Assembly (NCBI GenBank): GCA_937873175.1 | Contig: CALMVT010000492.1 | Location: 1 to 48,299 of the forward strand | Reading direction: 5' to 3' | DNA length: 48,299 nucleotides | Source: an uncultured Acetobacteraceae bacterium | Lineage (GTDB): Bacteria > Pseudomonadota > Alphaproteobacteria > Acetobacterales > Acetobacteraceae | In this document: piece after piece, positions 25,294-33,880 of the stretch | Numbering within the stretch: the stretch's first letter is position 1 | Layout: every line of letters starts with the position of its first letter | Position numbers and translations under genes: made by a program | Notes under the pieces: generated by a model | Told to the model about the DNA's origin: nothing | What the model saw: only the letters and a program-made list of their open reading frames with translations | The model's database searches: none

Positions 25294-25470
25294 ATGCGCG
25301 CAATACGTTTGGCCACGCTGATCCTGGGCGTCGCTTGCACCCTGGCCGCTTGCGGGCCGTCGCCGGCAAGAAGCCGCCGAGATACCCAGCCGGACACGGA
25401 CCCGTTGGAAGCCAACCGACCCGCTGCCCGCTCGTCCCAGCGCCCGGTCGCTCCCATCTTAACCCAATAA
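25294..25470 (+). CDS. Small lipoprotein (58 residues)
   Basis: Starts MRAIRLATLILGVACTLAAC and ends APILTQ. The N-terminus is a short positively charged, hydrophobic lipoprotein signal with lipobox LAAC at residues 17-20, predicting cleavage before Cys20. The mature part is 39 residues, polar, rich in Pro, Arg and Ser. No strong ribosome site is seen (GAGG at 25284-25287 is the best). It may be co-transcribed with the Tsx-like gene 91 bp upstream. Function unknown. Confidence 0.65.
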   Translation: MRAIRLATLILGVACTLAACGPSPARSRRDTQPDTDPLEANRPAARSSQRPVAPILTQ

Positions 25471-25868
25471 GGCAGCTTTGCCGTCACCAAGCAGCTACGG
25501 CGGGCGCGGGCGCAGCGGATGATTGCCTGCCTTACGTTTGACCCTGAGTGGCCTCCCGCCGATTGCGTAGCCTCGCCGCCGGCATCGCACTGCGCAGAGC
25601 GAGCTTGTCCCTGTAGGGAGGGTGTTGAACAGCCCGCCCGCTACCGTGCCGGCGCGGTTGCTGCGCAGCCTGCAGGCCAAGTCAGGCCATGACATCGACC
25701 AGCCTTAGCACCGAAAGGTCCAAAGGCGCACCCATCCCTTCGGGCATCACGAGCAATCATCTCCAAGCCCATCGACAAGCGCGCGAACTCCTCGCCGCAG
25801 GACAGCACGCGGCCTCGTAGGGCACCGCGCTTGGGGGTCAGGTACTCGGCAAGAGTATCCCTGGGATG
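25471..25868. other. 398-bp gap without a recognisable gene
   Basis: Both flanking genes end here (small lipoprotein on plus, monooxygenase on minus). All six frames are short and without family character. A short palindrome-like TCCCTGTAGGGA near 25610 has no T-run. I see no mobile-element ends. Confidence 0.4.
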
Positions 25869-26975
25869 CTACTCCGCCGCGGTTTGACGTTGCGTCCGCT
25901 TGGCCAAAAGCTGCCGGGTGAGCGGCAGCAGGGTGCGGCCATACTCCAGCGCGTCTTCCAGCGGGTCGAAGCCGCGGATCAGGAACGTGGTTACGCCCAG
26001 CGCGTGGTAGTCGAGCAGCGCCTCCGCCACCTGCCGCGGCGTGCCGACCAGGGCCGTGGTGTTGCCGCGCGCCCCGGTGGCGCGGGCGATGGCGGTGTAG
26101 AGCCGCCCTTCCGGCCGGTCGCCCAGCGCCGCCGCCGCCAAGAGCCGTTGCGACCCGGCGTTGGCCGGGGTGCCCTGGCCCGGACCCAGCGCGGCTTCGC
26201 CCCGCACGCGCACCGTGCGGGCCAAGATGTCTTCAGCCCGCGCCCAGGCCTCGTCCTCCGTGGCACCCAGGATGGGGCGAAACGACAGGCTGAAGCGGAC
26301 TTGGCGGCCGTGCTGGGCCGCTTCCGCACGCACCCGGCCGGTAATCTCAGCCACCTGCGCCCGGGTTTCGCCCCACAGCGCATACACGTCGGCGTGCCTG
26401 CCCGCGACGCGGATGGCGGCGTCCGACGCGCCGCCGAAATAGATCGGGATGCGCGGGCGCTGCACCGTTTGCACGGCGGGCGACGCGCCCTGGATACGGT
26501 AGTAGGCGCCCTCGTGGTCCACCAGCGCGTCCGCGGTCCAAACCCGTTTCAGCACCTCCACGTACTCGTCCGTCCGGGTGTAGCGCTCGTCCTTGCCCAG
26601 CCAATCGCCGTCGCGCGCCTGGTCCTGGTCGTCTCCGCCCGAAATGACGTGGATCGCCGCCCGCCCGCCGCTGAGCTGATCCAGCGTCGCAAACGCCCGC
26701 GCCGCCGTGGTCGGCGCCTGGAACCCCGGGCGGTGCGCGACCAGGAAGCCGACCTGCTTCGTATGCGCGCTCGCGTGCGCCGCAAGCTGCAGGCCGTCCG
26801 GGCCGTTGCTGAACCAGCCGATCAGCACCCGGTCGAACCCGCCACCCTCCGCCGCGTGCGCTTCGTGCGCCTGCGCGGAAGCCACGAGGTAGCCGGGGTC
26901 GATGGCCGGGCCGCGCGGCGGGTGAACCTCCGACTGCTCGCGCGGCTGGATCATGCCGATGAACTCAAGGCTCAT
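25869..26975 (-). CDS. LLM-class FMN-dependent monooxygenase, SsuD-like
   Basis: 368 residues. Similar to alkanesulfonate monooxygenases, which use FMNH2 and O2 to release sulfite from organosulfonates. Family parts in order: GFDRVLIGWFSNG, TKQVGFLVAHRPGFQAPTTA, ATLDQLSGGRAAIHVISGG, DERYTRTDEYVEVLKRVW, RPRIPIYFGGASDAAIRVAG, TALVGTPRQVAEALLDYHAL and FLIRGFDPLEDA. AGGAGA in the 10-bp intergenic space sets the ATG at 26975. Second gene of a two-gene operon with an acyl-CoA-dehydrogenase-like protein; a flavin reductase partner (SsuE-like) is not in the window. Confidence 0.87.
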   Translation of the reverse strand: MSLEFIGMIQPREQSEVHPPRGPAIDPGYLVASAQAHEAHAAEGGGFDRVLIGWFSNGPDGLQLAAHASAHTKQVGFLVAHRPGFQAPTTAARAFATLDQLSGGRAAIHVISGGDDQDQARDGDWLGKDERYTRTDEYVEVLKRVWTADALVDHEGAYYRIQGASPAVQTVQRPRIPIYFGGASDAAIRVAGRHADVYALWGETRAQVAEITGRVRAEAAQHGRQVRFSLSFRPILGATEDEAWARAEDILARTVRVRGEAALGPGQGTPANAGSQRLLAAAALGDRPEGRLYTAIARATGARGNTTALVGTPRQVAEALLDYHALGVTTFLIRGFDPLEDALEYGRTLLPLTRQLLAKRTQRQTAAE

Positions 26976-26985
26976 GCTGGGTCTC

Positions 26986-28149
26986 CTATTGGCCGAGCGC
27001 CGCGCGCTCGGCGGCGGCGAATGCCGCGCGCCCGGCGGCGGCAAAGGCGGCATCGGGCTGGGGCGTGTGGACGCGGGCGCACAAAACGTCCCGCAAGTGC
27101 CGCTCCAACGGGTTGGCGCGGGACAGGCCGTGGTTGCCGGCGAGCTGCACCGCCGCCTGCACCGCCTCAATGGCATTTTCGGCTGCAATCGTCTTGATCA
27201 GGCCGCTTTCGGACGGGGACGGCGGGCGGTTCGCGTCGGCCTCGGCGGCGGCGCTGGCGATCAAGCGGCGGTTGGCCAGCAGCCGCGCCTCGATGCGGCC
27301 CACCGCTTCCTGCATGCGTGGCAGAGTCGCGAGCGGCGCGCCGAGGTTCGCGGGTGCGCGGCCGCGCAGGAACGAGACGACCCAGTCCCGCGCGGCCTCC
27401 GCCACCCCGGTGTAGAGCGCGGCGATCAGCAGCGTGTTCCAGGCGACGCCCGCCGGGTCCGGCCGCGCCCAATCCGCAGGGTGGCGCAGGTCCAGCGCGT
27501 GGTCGTGCGGCACGGGCACGTCTGCGAACACCACGTCATGGCTGCCGGAGCCGCGCAGGCCGAACTGGTCCCAGGTATCCTCGACGGTGATGCCGGGGCT
27601 TTGGGCGGGCACCAGGAACAGGCCGGCGCGCGGCGGGTCCTCCTGCCTTCGGGCGAACACCAGCATCCAAGCCAGGCCGGGCGCGCCGGTGCTGTAGATC
27701 TTGCGGCCCGACAAGCGCCAGCCTTCCGCCGTGCGCCGCGCCACGGTTTCCGGCAGGCCGCCGCGGGCCGGGGTGCCGAGCGCCGGCTCCACCCGCAGCG
27801 CGTTGATCAGCGCGCCGGAACGCACCGCGCCGCATCCGATGGCCGCGCGCAGATGCTCCGGCCAGTCCGAGCAGGCGGCGGCGCGAAGGTGGATGAGTTG
27901 CATGGCCAGAATCAGCGCCGTTGACGCGCAGCCCCGGCCCGCCTGCCGCACCGCTTCCGCGGATTGCGCGAGGCCGGTGCCCGCCCCGCCGTCCTCCGGC
28001 CGGGCCGTCAGCGCCAGCAGGCCGGCTTTGTGCAGGGCGCCGAGGCTGTCCCACGGAAAGGCGCCGTCGCGGTCAACCCGCGCCGCGTGCGCCGCCAGGA
28101 CGGAGACGACCGCATCGCCGGGGAAAAACAACGGAGCCGGGCCGTCCAT
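26986..28149 (-). CDS. Acyl-CoA dehydrogenase-like flavoprotein (SfnB/DszC-type)
   Basis: 387 residues with the three-part acyl-CoA dehydrogenase fold: helical N-domain (ALHKAGLLALTARPEDGGAG), beta domain with SGRKIYSTGAPGLAWMLVFA and TWDQFGLRGSGSHDVVFADV, and helical C-domain with VQLAGNHGLSRANPLERHLR. Members next to LLM monooxygenases usually act in sulfur scavenging (DszC- or SfnB-like) instead of beta-oxidation. The canonical catalytic Glu was not identified, consistent with that. AGGAGG directly before ATG 28149 fixes the start; the frame is open upstream to 28425 but not family-like. Confidence 0.82.
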   Translation of the reverse strand: MDGPAPLFFPGDAVVSVLAAHAARVDRDGAFPWDSLGALHKAGLLALTARPEDGGAGTGLAQSAEAVRQAGRGCASTALILAMQLIHLRAAACSDWPEHLRAAIGCGAVRSGALINALRVEPALGTPARGGLPETVARRTAEGWRLSGRKIYSTGAPGLAWMLVFARRQEDPPRAGLFLVPAQSPGITVEDTWDQFGLRGSGSHDVVFADVPVPHDHALDLRHPADWARPDPAGVAWNTLLIAALYTGVAEAARDWVVSFLRGRAPANLGAPLATLPRMQEAVGRIEARLLANRRLIASAAAEADANRPPSPSESGLIKTIAAENAIEAVQAAVQLAGNHGLSRANPLERHLRDVLCARVHTPQPDAAFAAAGRAAFAAAERAALGQ

Positions 28150-28343
28150 GGAGCCTCCTGAATAAGCGAGCGACCCCGCGGCGGCGGGAGGCTGCGTTCT
28201 CCACAGGACATGGCCCCATATTGCCCGTTCTCTCAAGAGCAGCGTCCGGCAAAGATCGACGTGCTTGCAGCATGCCTGTTCCGTTGCGGCGGCTCCGGCA
28301 GGATATTCTTTCCCTGCGGCAGCGCCGGAGCGTATGCGGGCCT

Positions 28344-29978
28344 CTAAGCCGCCGCCCCGTCCTGCTCCATCGAGGCCCGGCCCGAACCCGGCGCGTTCCG
28401 GTCCAGCAGGTGCTGCAGCCTCCATGTTGCGCGGATGCTTTGCATGCCCTGCGGCGAGAACGTCCTTTCATTGAACACCGCGGGCGCCAGCAGCGGGTTG
28501 GTCAGCGCGTGGGAGAACGCATCCGCCGCGACCATGCGGCCGATCAAGCCCGGCACGCCCGCCCGCGGCGGCGCGTCCTCGGCGAGCAGGCCGACGAAGA
28601 ACTCGATACGGTCCACGTCGCCATAGACGCGGCGCAGGCCGTCCACCACGCGCGGGTCGCCGCTGATCTGCTCGAACCGGGTGACGCGGGGATAGCCCAT
28701 CGCCGCCCGGTAATCGTTGTAGCCGGCAAGCTGATTGTCCCGCCCCTGCTGGATGCTGGCCTGCTCCGCCGGAAGGAGGAAATCGGCCGTGTTGAACAGC
28801 CCGATCCGCCAGGCTTTCGTGCGGCTGGCCTCGTCGAAGGCGGCGCCCAGGCCCCCTTGCAGCAGCAGCCGGTTGTCGAGCCGCATGTCCGCGATCGGCT
28901 GGACACGCCCGGCCCACGACACCCGTTCCGGCACCAGGCTGTGCCAGCGGTAAAGCAGGTTGAATTCGACGGGAATCCAGTTCTGCCGGTTCCAGCACGC
29001 CTTGTAGCAGACCGTGGGATCGGCCAGCAGGTTGAACCAGTACGGCGAGATGTGGTTGACGTACTCCTCGACCACGATCCTGATGAGCTGGGCGATGTTG
29101 ATGTTGCGCGCCGTTTCAAACACGCGCGCGTCGTCCCAATCAGGCCAGGCCCGTTCCAGCACGGCGCACAGCCGGTTGTGCTCCCGCAGGAACAACGTGT
29201 TGAGCGCCGCGGTGAACGGGGTGGTGTTGGCGCGGTTGCCGCCAAAGGCGAACAGCCCGGCCCTCCGCTCCGCCGGCATGCCGTCCGGCAGGCGGAGCGG
29301 CATTGGCACGGCCGCGAACTCCGGGATGCGTCGTCCCTCCGCGTCGTAGAGCCGGGGCGCCCATTCCTCGCCGCCGACCATCTCGGACTTCAGCCGGCCC
29401 TTCTGCCCCGGCTGCTCGGAGCGGCGGCGCAGGGCCTCCGTCACCTCCAGGCGCAGCCCGTAAAGCTGCCCGAGGTCGATCTGGTGGTTGGTCGTGGTGC
29501 GGCGGCGGTCGGCGTCATCGGTCATCATGAAGCCGTCGGTGAACCACTGCGCGAAGCACGGGAACAGCAGGGTGGACCGCGGCGATTGGCGCGGACCGTC
29601 CGCGCCGGGCCGGAACAGCGCCGCCACGTCGTCGAGGGGCGGCAGGTCCGCCCCGGCGCGCGGCGGCAGGTAGCGGCTGAAGTAGCTGTGGTCGGTGAGC
29701 GACGGCCACGAGGTGTAGGGCGCTCCCGTGCTCAGCGCGAGCGGCCGGGTCGGCACCTTCAGCACCGCGTTGTTCACGATCACCCGATTGCACAGCCGCG
29801 CGAGCGCCGGGCTGCGGTTCACGAACTGCCAGACCGGGCGCAGGCCGGTCAGCAGGGCAACCTCGATCCGGTTGCGCAGCCCGTCCCGGCTGGTGTCGCG
29901 CGCCCGGAGCGGCCCCGGCTGGACCGCGGGCGCGGCCTTGCCCGGCACGGCACCAAAATCTCCTAATGCTTCGCCCAT
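28344..29978 (-). CDS. Cyclooxygenase-like animal-type heme peroxidase family protein
   Basis: About 544 residues, clearly related to prostaglandin H synthase. LREHNRLCAVLERAWPDW, ARNINIAQLIRIVVEEYVNH and VEFNLLYRWHSLVP match the COX helices; the last holds the equivalent of the catalytic Tyr385 and proximal heme His388 (Y343 and H346 here). In the distal helix CFAQWFTDGFMMTD, the Gln203 equivalent is kept (Q144), but the distal His207 position is Asp (D148), predicting little or no peroxidase activity with a possible dioxygenase activity retained. The basic amphipathic segment near residues 30-80 may attach it to membranes; there is no signal peptide or EGF domain. ATG 29978 is preceded by GGAGAGG; an ATG 15 nt upstream is in frame. 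Divergent from the cyclase-like gene over a CRP-type site. Confidence 0.88.
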   Translation of the reverse strand: MGEALGDFGAVPGKAAPAVQPGPLRARDTSRDGLRNRIEVALLTGLRPVWQFVNRSPALARLCNRVIVNNAVLKVPTRPLALSTGAPYTSWPSLTDHSYFSRYLPPRAGADLPPLDDVAALFRPGADGPRQSPRSTLLFPCFAQWFTDGFMMTDDADRRRTTTNHQIDLGQLYGLRLEVTEALRRRSEQPGQKGRLKSEMVGGEEWAPRLYDAEGRRIPEFAAVPMPLRLPDGMPAERRAGLFAFGGNRANTTPFTAALNTLFLREHNRLCAVLERAWPDWDDARVFETARNINIAQLIRIVVEEYVNHISPYWFNLLADPTVCYKACWNRQNWIPVEFNLLYRWHSLVPERVSWAGRVQPIADMRLDNRLLLQGGLGAAFDEASRTKAWRIGLFNTADFLLPAEQASIQQGRDNQLAGYNDYRAAMGYPRVTRFEQISGDPRVVDGLRRVYGDVDRIEFFVGLLAEDAPPRAGVPGLIGRMVAADAFSHALTNPLLAPAVFNERTFSPQGMQSIRATWRLQHLLDRNAPGSGRASMEQDGAAA

Positions 29979-29994
29979 TGGCGCCTCTCCCATG

Positions 29995-30006
29995 ACTGTG
30001 CACAGT
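29995..30006. promoter_or_regulatory. 12-bp perfect palindrome upstream of the cyclooxygenase-like gene
   Basis: ACTGTGCACAGT, 17 bp before the ATG at 29978. It overlaps the alternative ATG at 29993 and is 24 bp from the CRP-type site. It resembles a half-spaced version of the same TGTG/CACA element, so it may be a second regulator site or a leader hairpin. Confidence 0.35.
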
Positions 30007-30029
30007 ATGCGGTGGCGTACCCCGGCATT

Positions 30030-30047
30030 CTGTGACCTGCGTCACAG
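30030..30047. promoter_or_regulatory. Perfect CRP-type operator
   Basis: CTGTGACCTGCGTCACAG contains TGTGA-N6-TCACA, the full consensus arms of a CRP/cAMP-receptor site, with 6-bp perfect symmetry. Its centre (30038.5) is about 60 bp from the cyclooxygenase-like ATG and about 101 bp from the cyclase-like ATG, so it could serve both divergent promoters. Confidence 0.6.
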
Positions 30048-30139
30048 CCTTGCCGGCGTTGGGGCGCGATGTTCACCCGTTTTGAACAAAGGGCCACCCA
30101 TGCCGCTCTGCGCCCGTTCCGCCAGCATCCGCCGCGCCC

Positions 30140-33100
30140 ATGGATGAGCTTGCCCCCTTGCTGGAGGCGCTCGGCCTGCAGCGCTACGGGCCGGCTTTTG
30201 CCGCGAACGACGTGGACCTCGCGGCGCTGCGCCTGCTGTCGGAGGCCGATCTCAAGGAGGTCGGCCTGTCGCTCGGCCACCGGCGCAAGCTGATGGCGGC
30301 TTTGGCCGACACCGCGCCGGGCAGTCCGCCGCCCTCCGCCCCGGAGCCGCCGACGGAGCGGCGGCAGTTGACCGTGATGTTCTGCGACCTCGTCGGCTCC
30401 ACCGCGCTCACGGCGGCGCTGGACCCGGAGCGGATGGAACGGCTGCTCCGCGACTACCAGGACGTGTGCGCCGGCGAGATTGCCCGCTTCGACGGCTTTG
30501 TCGAGCACTTCTTCGGCGACGGCGTGCTAGCCTATTTCGGTTACCCGCGGGCCAGCGAGGACGCGGCGGAGCGGGCGGCGTGGGCCGGGCTTGGCGTGGC
30601 AGAGGCCGTACGGCGGATGCCGACGCCGCTCGGCACGCCGCTTTCCGTGCGGATCGGCATTGCCAGCGGCCTTGTGGTCACGCGCGGCCGGGTGCTGCGG
30701 GGCGGGGTGAACGAGCATCCCGTGGTCGGGCAAACCGTCCAGCTTGCGGCGCGGCTGCAGGCCTGCGCGTCGCCGGGCACGGTGATCGTGTCGTCCGGCA
30801 CGCACCGGTTGATTGCCGGGCTGTTCGAGTTCGAGGCGCTCGGCGCGTGCAGGCTGAAGGGCCTGCCGGGAGCCGAGCAGGTTTGGCGCGTCACGGCGAA
30901 GCGGGCGGCCGCGACGCGGTTCGAGGCGACCCACCCGGCGGGCGTGGCGCCGTTGGTGGGCCGCGATCAGGAACTGGCGCTGCTGCTTGGCCGGTGGGAA
31001 CTGGCGCGGGCGGGTGACGGCCAGGTGGTGGTGCTGTCCGGCGAGGCCGGCATCGGCAAGTCGCGGATCAGCCAGGCTCTGTGCGAGCAGGTGGTGGCCG
31101 GACGCCACTGCGCCGTGCGCTACCAATGCCTGCCGTTCCACGGCAACAGCGCGCTGCGGCCGGCGGTCGCCCACCTTGAGCGCGCTTGCGCCATCGGTCC
31201 GGACGACCCGGCCGATGCACGGTGGGACAAGCTGGAACGCTGGGCCGCGGGCAGGGCGGAAACCGTGCGCGCGGGCCTGCCGCTGCTGGCGGCGCTGCTG
31301 GAGCTTCCCGCCCGAAGCGTCCCGGCGCCCGCCCCGTCGCCGGAGCAGCAGAAGGAGCGGCTGCTCGGGCTGCTGGCCGAGCTGCTGACCGGCGGGGGCG
31401 AGCCGATCCTGTTCCTGGTCGAGGATGCCCACTGGATCGACCCGACCACCTTGGAATTGCTGGAACTTTGCATCGAGCGCGTGCCGGCGTCCCGCTGCCT
31501 TCTGCTGCTGACCTGCCGGCCCGACTTCCAGCACGGCTGGGAAGGGCGCGCCGGGGTGACGACCTTGGCGCTGAACCGGATCGGCCGCCGGCAATCGGCG
31601 GCATTGGTCGAAAGCGTGGCGGGCGGGGCGCTGCTGCCGGAGGAGGTGCTTGAGCAGATCATCGGCAAGACCGACGGGGTGCCGCTGTTCGTCGAGGAGC
31701 TGACCAAGGCCGTGCTGGAATCGGGGCTGCTGCGCCGGACGGAGGACGGCTACGCCCTGGCCGGGCCGCTGCCGCCGCTGGCGATCCCGACGACGCTGCA
31801 GGACAGCTTGCTCGCCCGGCTCGACCACCTGGGCGCTGCCAAGGAGCTGGCGCAGATCGGCTCGGTAATCGGGCGGGAGTTTTCGCGCGCGGCCGTGGCG
31901 GCGCTGTGGCAAAAGGCCGCCGACGCGCTCGACAGGGCGCTGCAGCAGCTCGTGGATGCCGGGCTGGTGCACCAGCATCAGCGCCCGGCGGGCACGGCCT
32001 ACACCTTCAAGCACGCCCTGGTGCAGGAGGCGGCTTACGGCACGCTGCTGCTGAGCCGGCGCCAGCACCTGCACGCGCGCTGCGCCGAGGCACTGCAGGC
32101 CATCGCGCCCGAGTTGGCCGAGCGCGAGCCGGAAGTGCTGGCGCGCCATTACACGGAAGCGGGGTTCGCCGAGCGGGCGGTCGAGCTGTGGCTCGCCGCG
32201 GGCTGGCGCGCGGTTGAGCAGTCGGCGAACCTGGAAGCGATCGGGCATCTGCGCAAGGGCCTCGCCGTGCTGGCCGCGCTGCCGGACGGGGAGGCCCGCG
32301 CCCGGCAGGAGCTGCTGCTGCAGATCGGCCTCGGCATCCCGCTGATGGCCTGCCGGGGCTACGCCGCGCCCGAAACCGGAGAAGCATTCCAGCGCGCGAG
32401 CGACCTCGCGGAGCAGTTGAGCGACAACCTGCAGCGGGCGCGCGCCTTTTACGGGCTGTGGGCGCATTACTGCTCGCTGGGCGAGAACCGAGTGGCGGAG
32501 GCGCTGGCGGCGCGTCTGCTCCGCCTTGCGAAGGAGGCGGGGGACCGCGAGGTGGCCGCCGTCGCCCGCCGCACCCTGGGCACGTCGCGCTACCTGCTGG
32601 GCGACCATGCCGGAGGGCGGGTCGAGATCGAGGCCAGCCTTCGCCTGCATGGCGCCGCCGTCCATCGTCCGCTGATGCATCGGTTCGGGCAAGACCAACG
32701 CGCGGCCGGTCTTGCGACGCTGGTGACGATCCAATGGGTCGAAGGGCATCCCGACAAGGCCGCGCAAACCAGCCTGGCCGCGATGGAGGCCGCCCGCGCG
32801 AGCGGGCACGCCAACTCGCTGGGCTTTGCCCTCGCCTACGGTGCCTGCCCGGTCGCCATTCTCCGGGGCGAATGGGATTTGGCGGAACAGTTGGTGGAAA
32901 CGCTGCTCGGCCACGCCCGGGACCACCGGCTCGGCCTGTGGCACGCCCATGCCCTCGCTTACCGCGGCGAGGTGCTGGCCGGGCGCGGCGCGTTCGCCGC
33001 CGCGGTCGCGGACTTCCGCACGGGCCTGCAGGAATTCCAGGCGGTGGGGTCCGGCGTGCGGCTGCCGGCGCACCAGGGCGCTTTTGCCGAAGCCCTGGGC

Positions 33101-33535
33101 CGGGCCGGCCAATGGGACGAGGCGCTTGCGACCGCCGAAGCGGCGGTTTGCCTGGCCGAGCGGCGGGAGGAGCGCTGGTGCCTGCCGGAACTGCTGCGGG
33201 TCAAGGGCGACATCCTGGCGGCGCGCGGCAGCGCCGGCCCGGCCGAAGCCGCGCTTCAGGAGGCCGTCGATGCGAGCCACCGCCAAGCCATGCCGGGATG
33301 GAAGCTGCGCGCCTGCCTCAGCCTCGGCAGGCTGTGGCGCGGCTCCGGGCGAGGCGCGGAGGCCGCCAGCCTGTTGGCCAAGGCCCTGGCGCCGTTCACC
33401 GAAGGGGAGGGAACGGCGGACGTTGTGGAGGCCCGGCGGCAGCTCGCAGACCTGGCGCGCCGCGCGCCGCCGAGTGGCGAGGCAACGGGCTATGAAGCTC
33501 AAGGCGCCGAAAGCGCCGCGAACCAGGCGGCGTAG
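30140..33535 (+). CDS. SAM domain / class III cyclase-like / ATPase / TPR signalling protein
   Basis: 1131 residues. Residues 1-60 form a SAM domain (LLEALGLQRYGPAF, LKEVGLSLGHRRKLM). About 74-235 is a class III nucleotidyl cyclase domain with metal Asp83 (VMFCDLVGST) and Asp127 (GDG). About 270-560 is an AAA/STAND-type ATPase with Walker A GEAGIGKSR (301-309) and Walker B FLVEDAHWID. The rest is helical TPR-like repeats. The adenine-selecting Lys expected before GDG is His123, and the transition-state Asn in the VNxAAR motif is Gln201 (TVQLAAR, Arg205 kept), so cyclase activity is doubtful. Homologues are large cytosolic sensors of unknown input. The 3' end overlaps the convergent small gene by 37 bp. 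Confidence 0.88.
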   Translation: MDELAPLLEALGLQRYGPAFAANDVDLAALRLLSEADLKEVGLSLGHRRKLMAALADTAPGSPPPSAPEPPTERRQLTVMFCDLVGSTALTAALDPERMERLLRDYQDVCAGEIARFDGFVEHFFGDGVLAYFGYPRASEDAAERAAWAGLGVAEAVRRMPTPLGTPLSVRIGIASGLVVTRGRVLRGGVNEHPVVGQTVQLAARLQACASPGTVIVSSGTHRLIAGLFEFEALGACRLKGLPGAEQVWRVTAKRAAATRFEATHPAGVAPLVGRDQELALLLGRWELARAGDGQVVVLSGEAGIGKSRISQALCEQVVAGRHCAVRYQCLPFHGNSALRPAVAHLERACAIGPDDPADARWDKLERWAAGRAETVRAGLPLLAALLELPARSVPAPAPSPEQQKERLLGLLAELLTGGGEPILFLVEDAHWIDPTTLELLELCIERVPASRCLLLLTCRPDFQHGWEGRAGVTTLALNRIGRRQSAALVESVAGGALLPEEVLEQIIGKTDGVPLFVEELTKAVLESGLLRRTEDGYALAGPLPPLAIPTTLQDSLLARLDHLGAAKELAQIGSVIGREFSRAAVAALWQKAADALDRALQQLVDAGLVHQHQRPAGTAYTFKHALVQEAAYGTLLLSRRQHLHARCAEALQAIAPELAEREPEVLARHYTEAGFAERAVELWLAAGWRAVEQSANLEAIGHLRKGLAVLAALPDGEARARQELLLQIGLGIPLMACRGYAAPETGEAFQRASDLAEQLSDNLQRARAFYGLWAHYCSLGENRVAEALAARLLRLAKEAGDREVAAVARRTLGTSRYLLGDHAGGRVEIEASLRLHGAAVHRPLMHRFGQDQRAAGLATLVTIQWVEGHPDKAAQTSLAAMEAARASGHANSLGFALAYGACPVAILRGEWDLAEQLVETLLGHARDHRLGLWHAHALAYRGEVLAGRGAFAAAVADFRTGLQEFQAVGSGVRLPAHQGAFAEALGRAGQWDEALATAEAAVCLAERREERWCLPELLRVKGDILAARGSAGPAEAALQEAVDASHRQAMPGWKLRACLSLGRLWRGSGRGAEAASLLAKALAPFTEGEGTADVVEARRQLADLARRAPPSGEATGYEAQGAESAANQAA

Positions 33536-33846
33536 GGTGTGCCCCGCGCCATGTGCCGGTTGTAGTCCGGTGCGCCGTCCATCCACCAGACCGGCCCGCG
33601 CTCGCCCAAGCCCCGCTTCGCCGCGTCGATGCGCGCCCGTGCCGACTCGATTGCCGCGGCGTCCGCGCGGCGCAGCGTCGCCCCTTTTGCCCGGCGGGCA
33701 GACATCAGTTCGCGGGTCAGTGCCACCCGCGCCGCGGGGTCGAGCGCCGGGTTCGTGCAGCGCCACAGCCGGCCGCGCACGACGAAGTAGCGGCCGTCCG
33801 GGGTCACGGGGTAGCGGGTCGGCCCGTGGTCCTGGTCGGGCGCCAT
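33499..33846 (-). CDS. Conserved small protein of unknown function
   Basis: 115 residues from ATG 33846. The pattern RYPVTPDGRYFVVRGRLWRC, then NPALDP, ELMSARRAK, LGERGPVWWMDGAPDYNR and TPYAAWF is one I recognise as a widespread proteobacterial uncharacterised family; no function is known. It is soluble with no signal or membrane span. Its 3' end overlaps the end of the cyclase-like gene, and its start region abuts the divergent patatin-like gene, so it has only a very short promoter space. The frame extends upstream to 33921, but that part is not family-like. Confidence 0.75.
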   Translation of the reverse strand: MAPDQDHGPTRYPVTPDGRYFVVRGRLWRCTNPALDPAARVALTRELMSARRAKGATLRRADAAAIESARARIDAAKRGLGERGPVWWMDGAPDYNRHMARGTPYAAWFAALSAP

Positions 33847-33880
33847 GGCGTCACGTGGGAAGCAGAGGGGGCATCGAGTG

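Noticed and set aside
25471-25868. Transposase remnant between the lipoprotein and the monooxygenase genes.
   Set aside because: No DDE-like motif, terminal inverted repeat or target duplication could be found.
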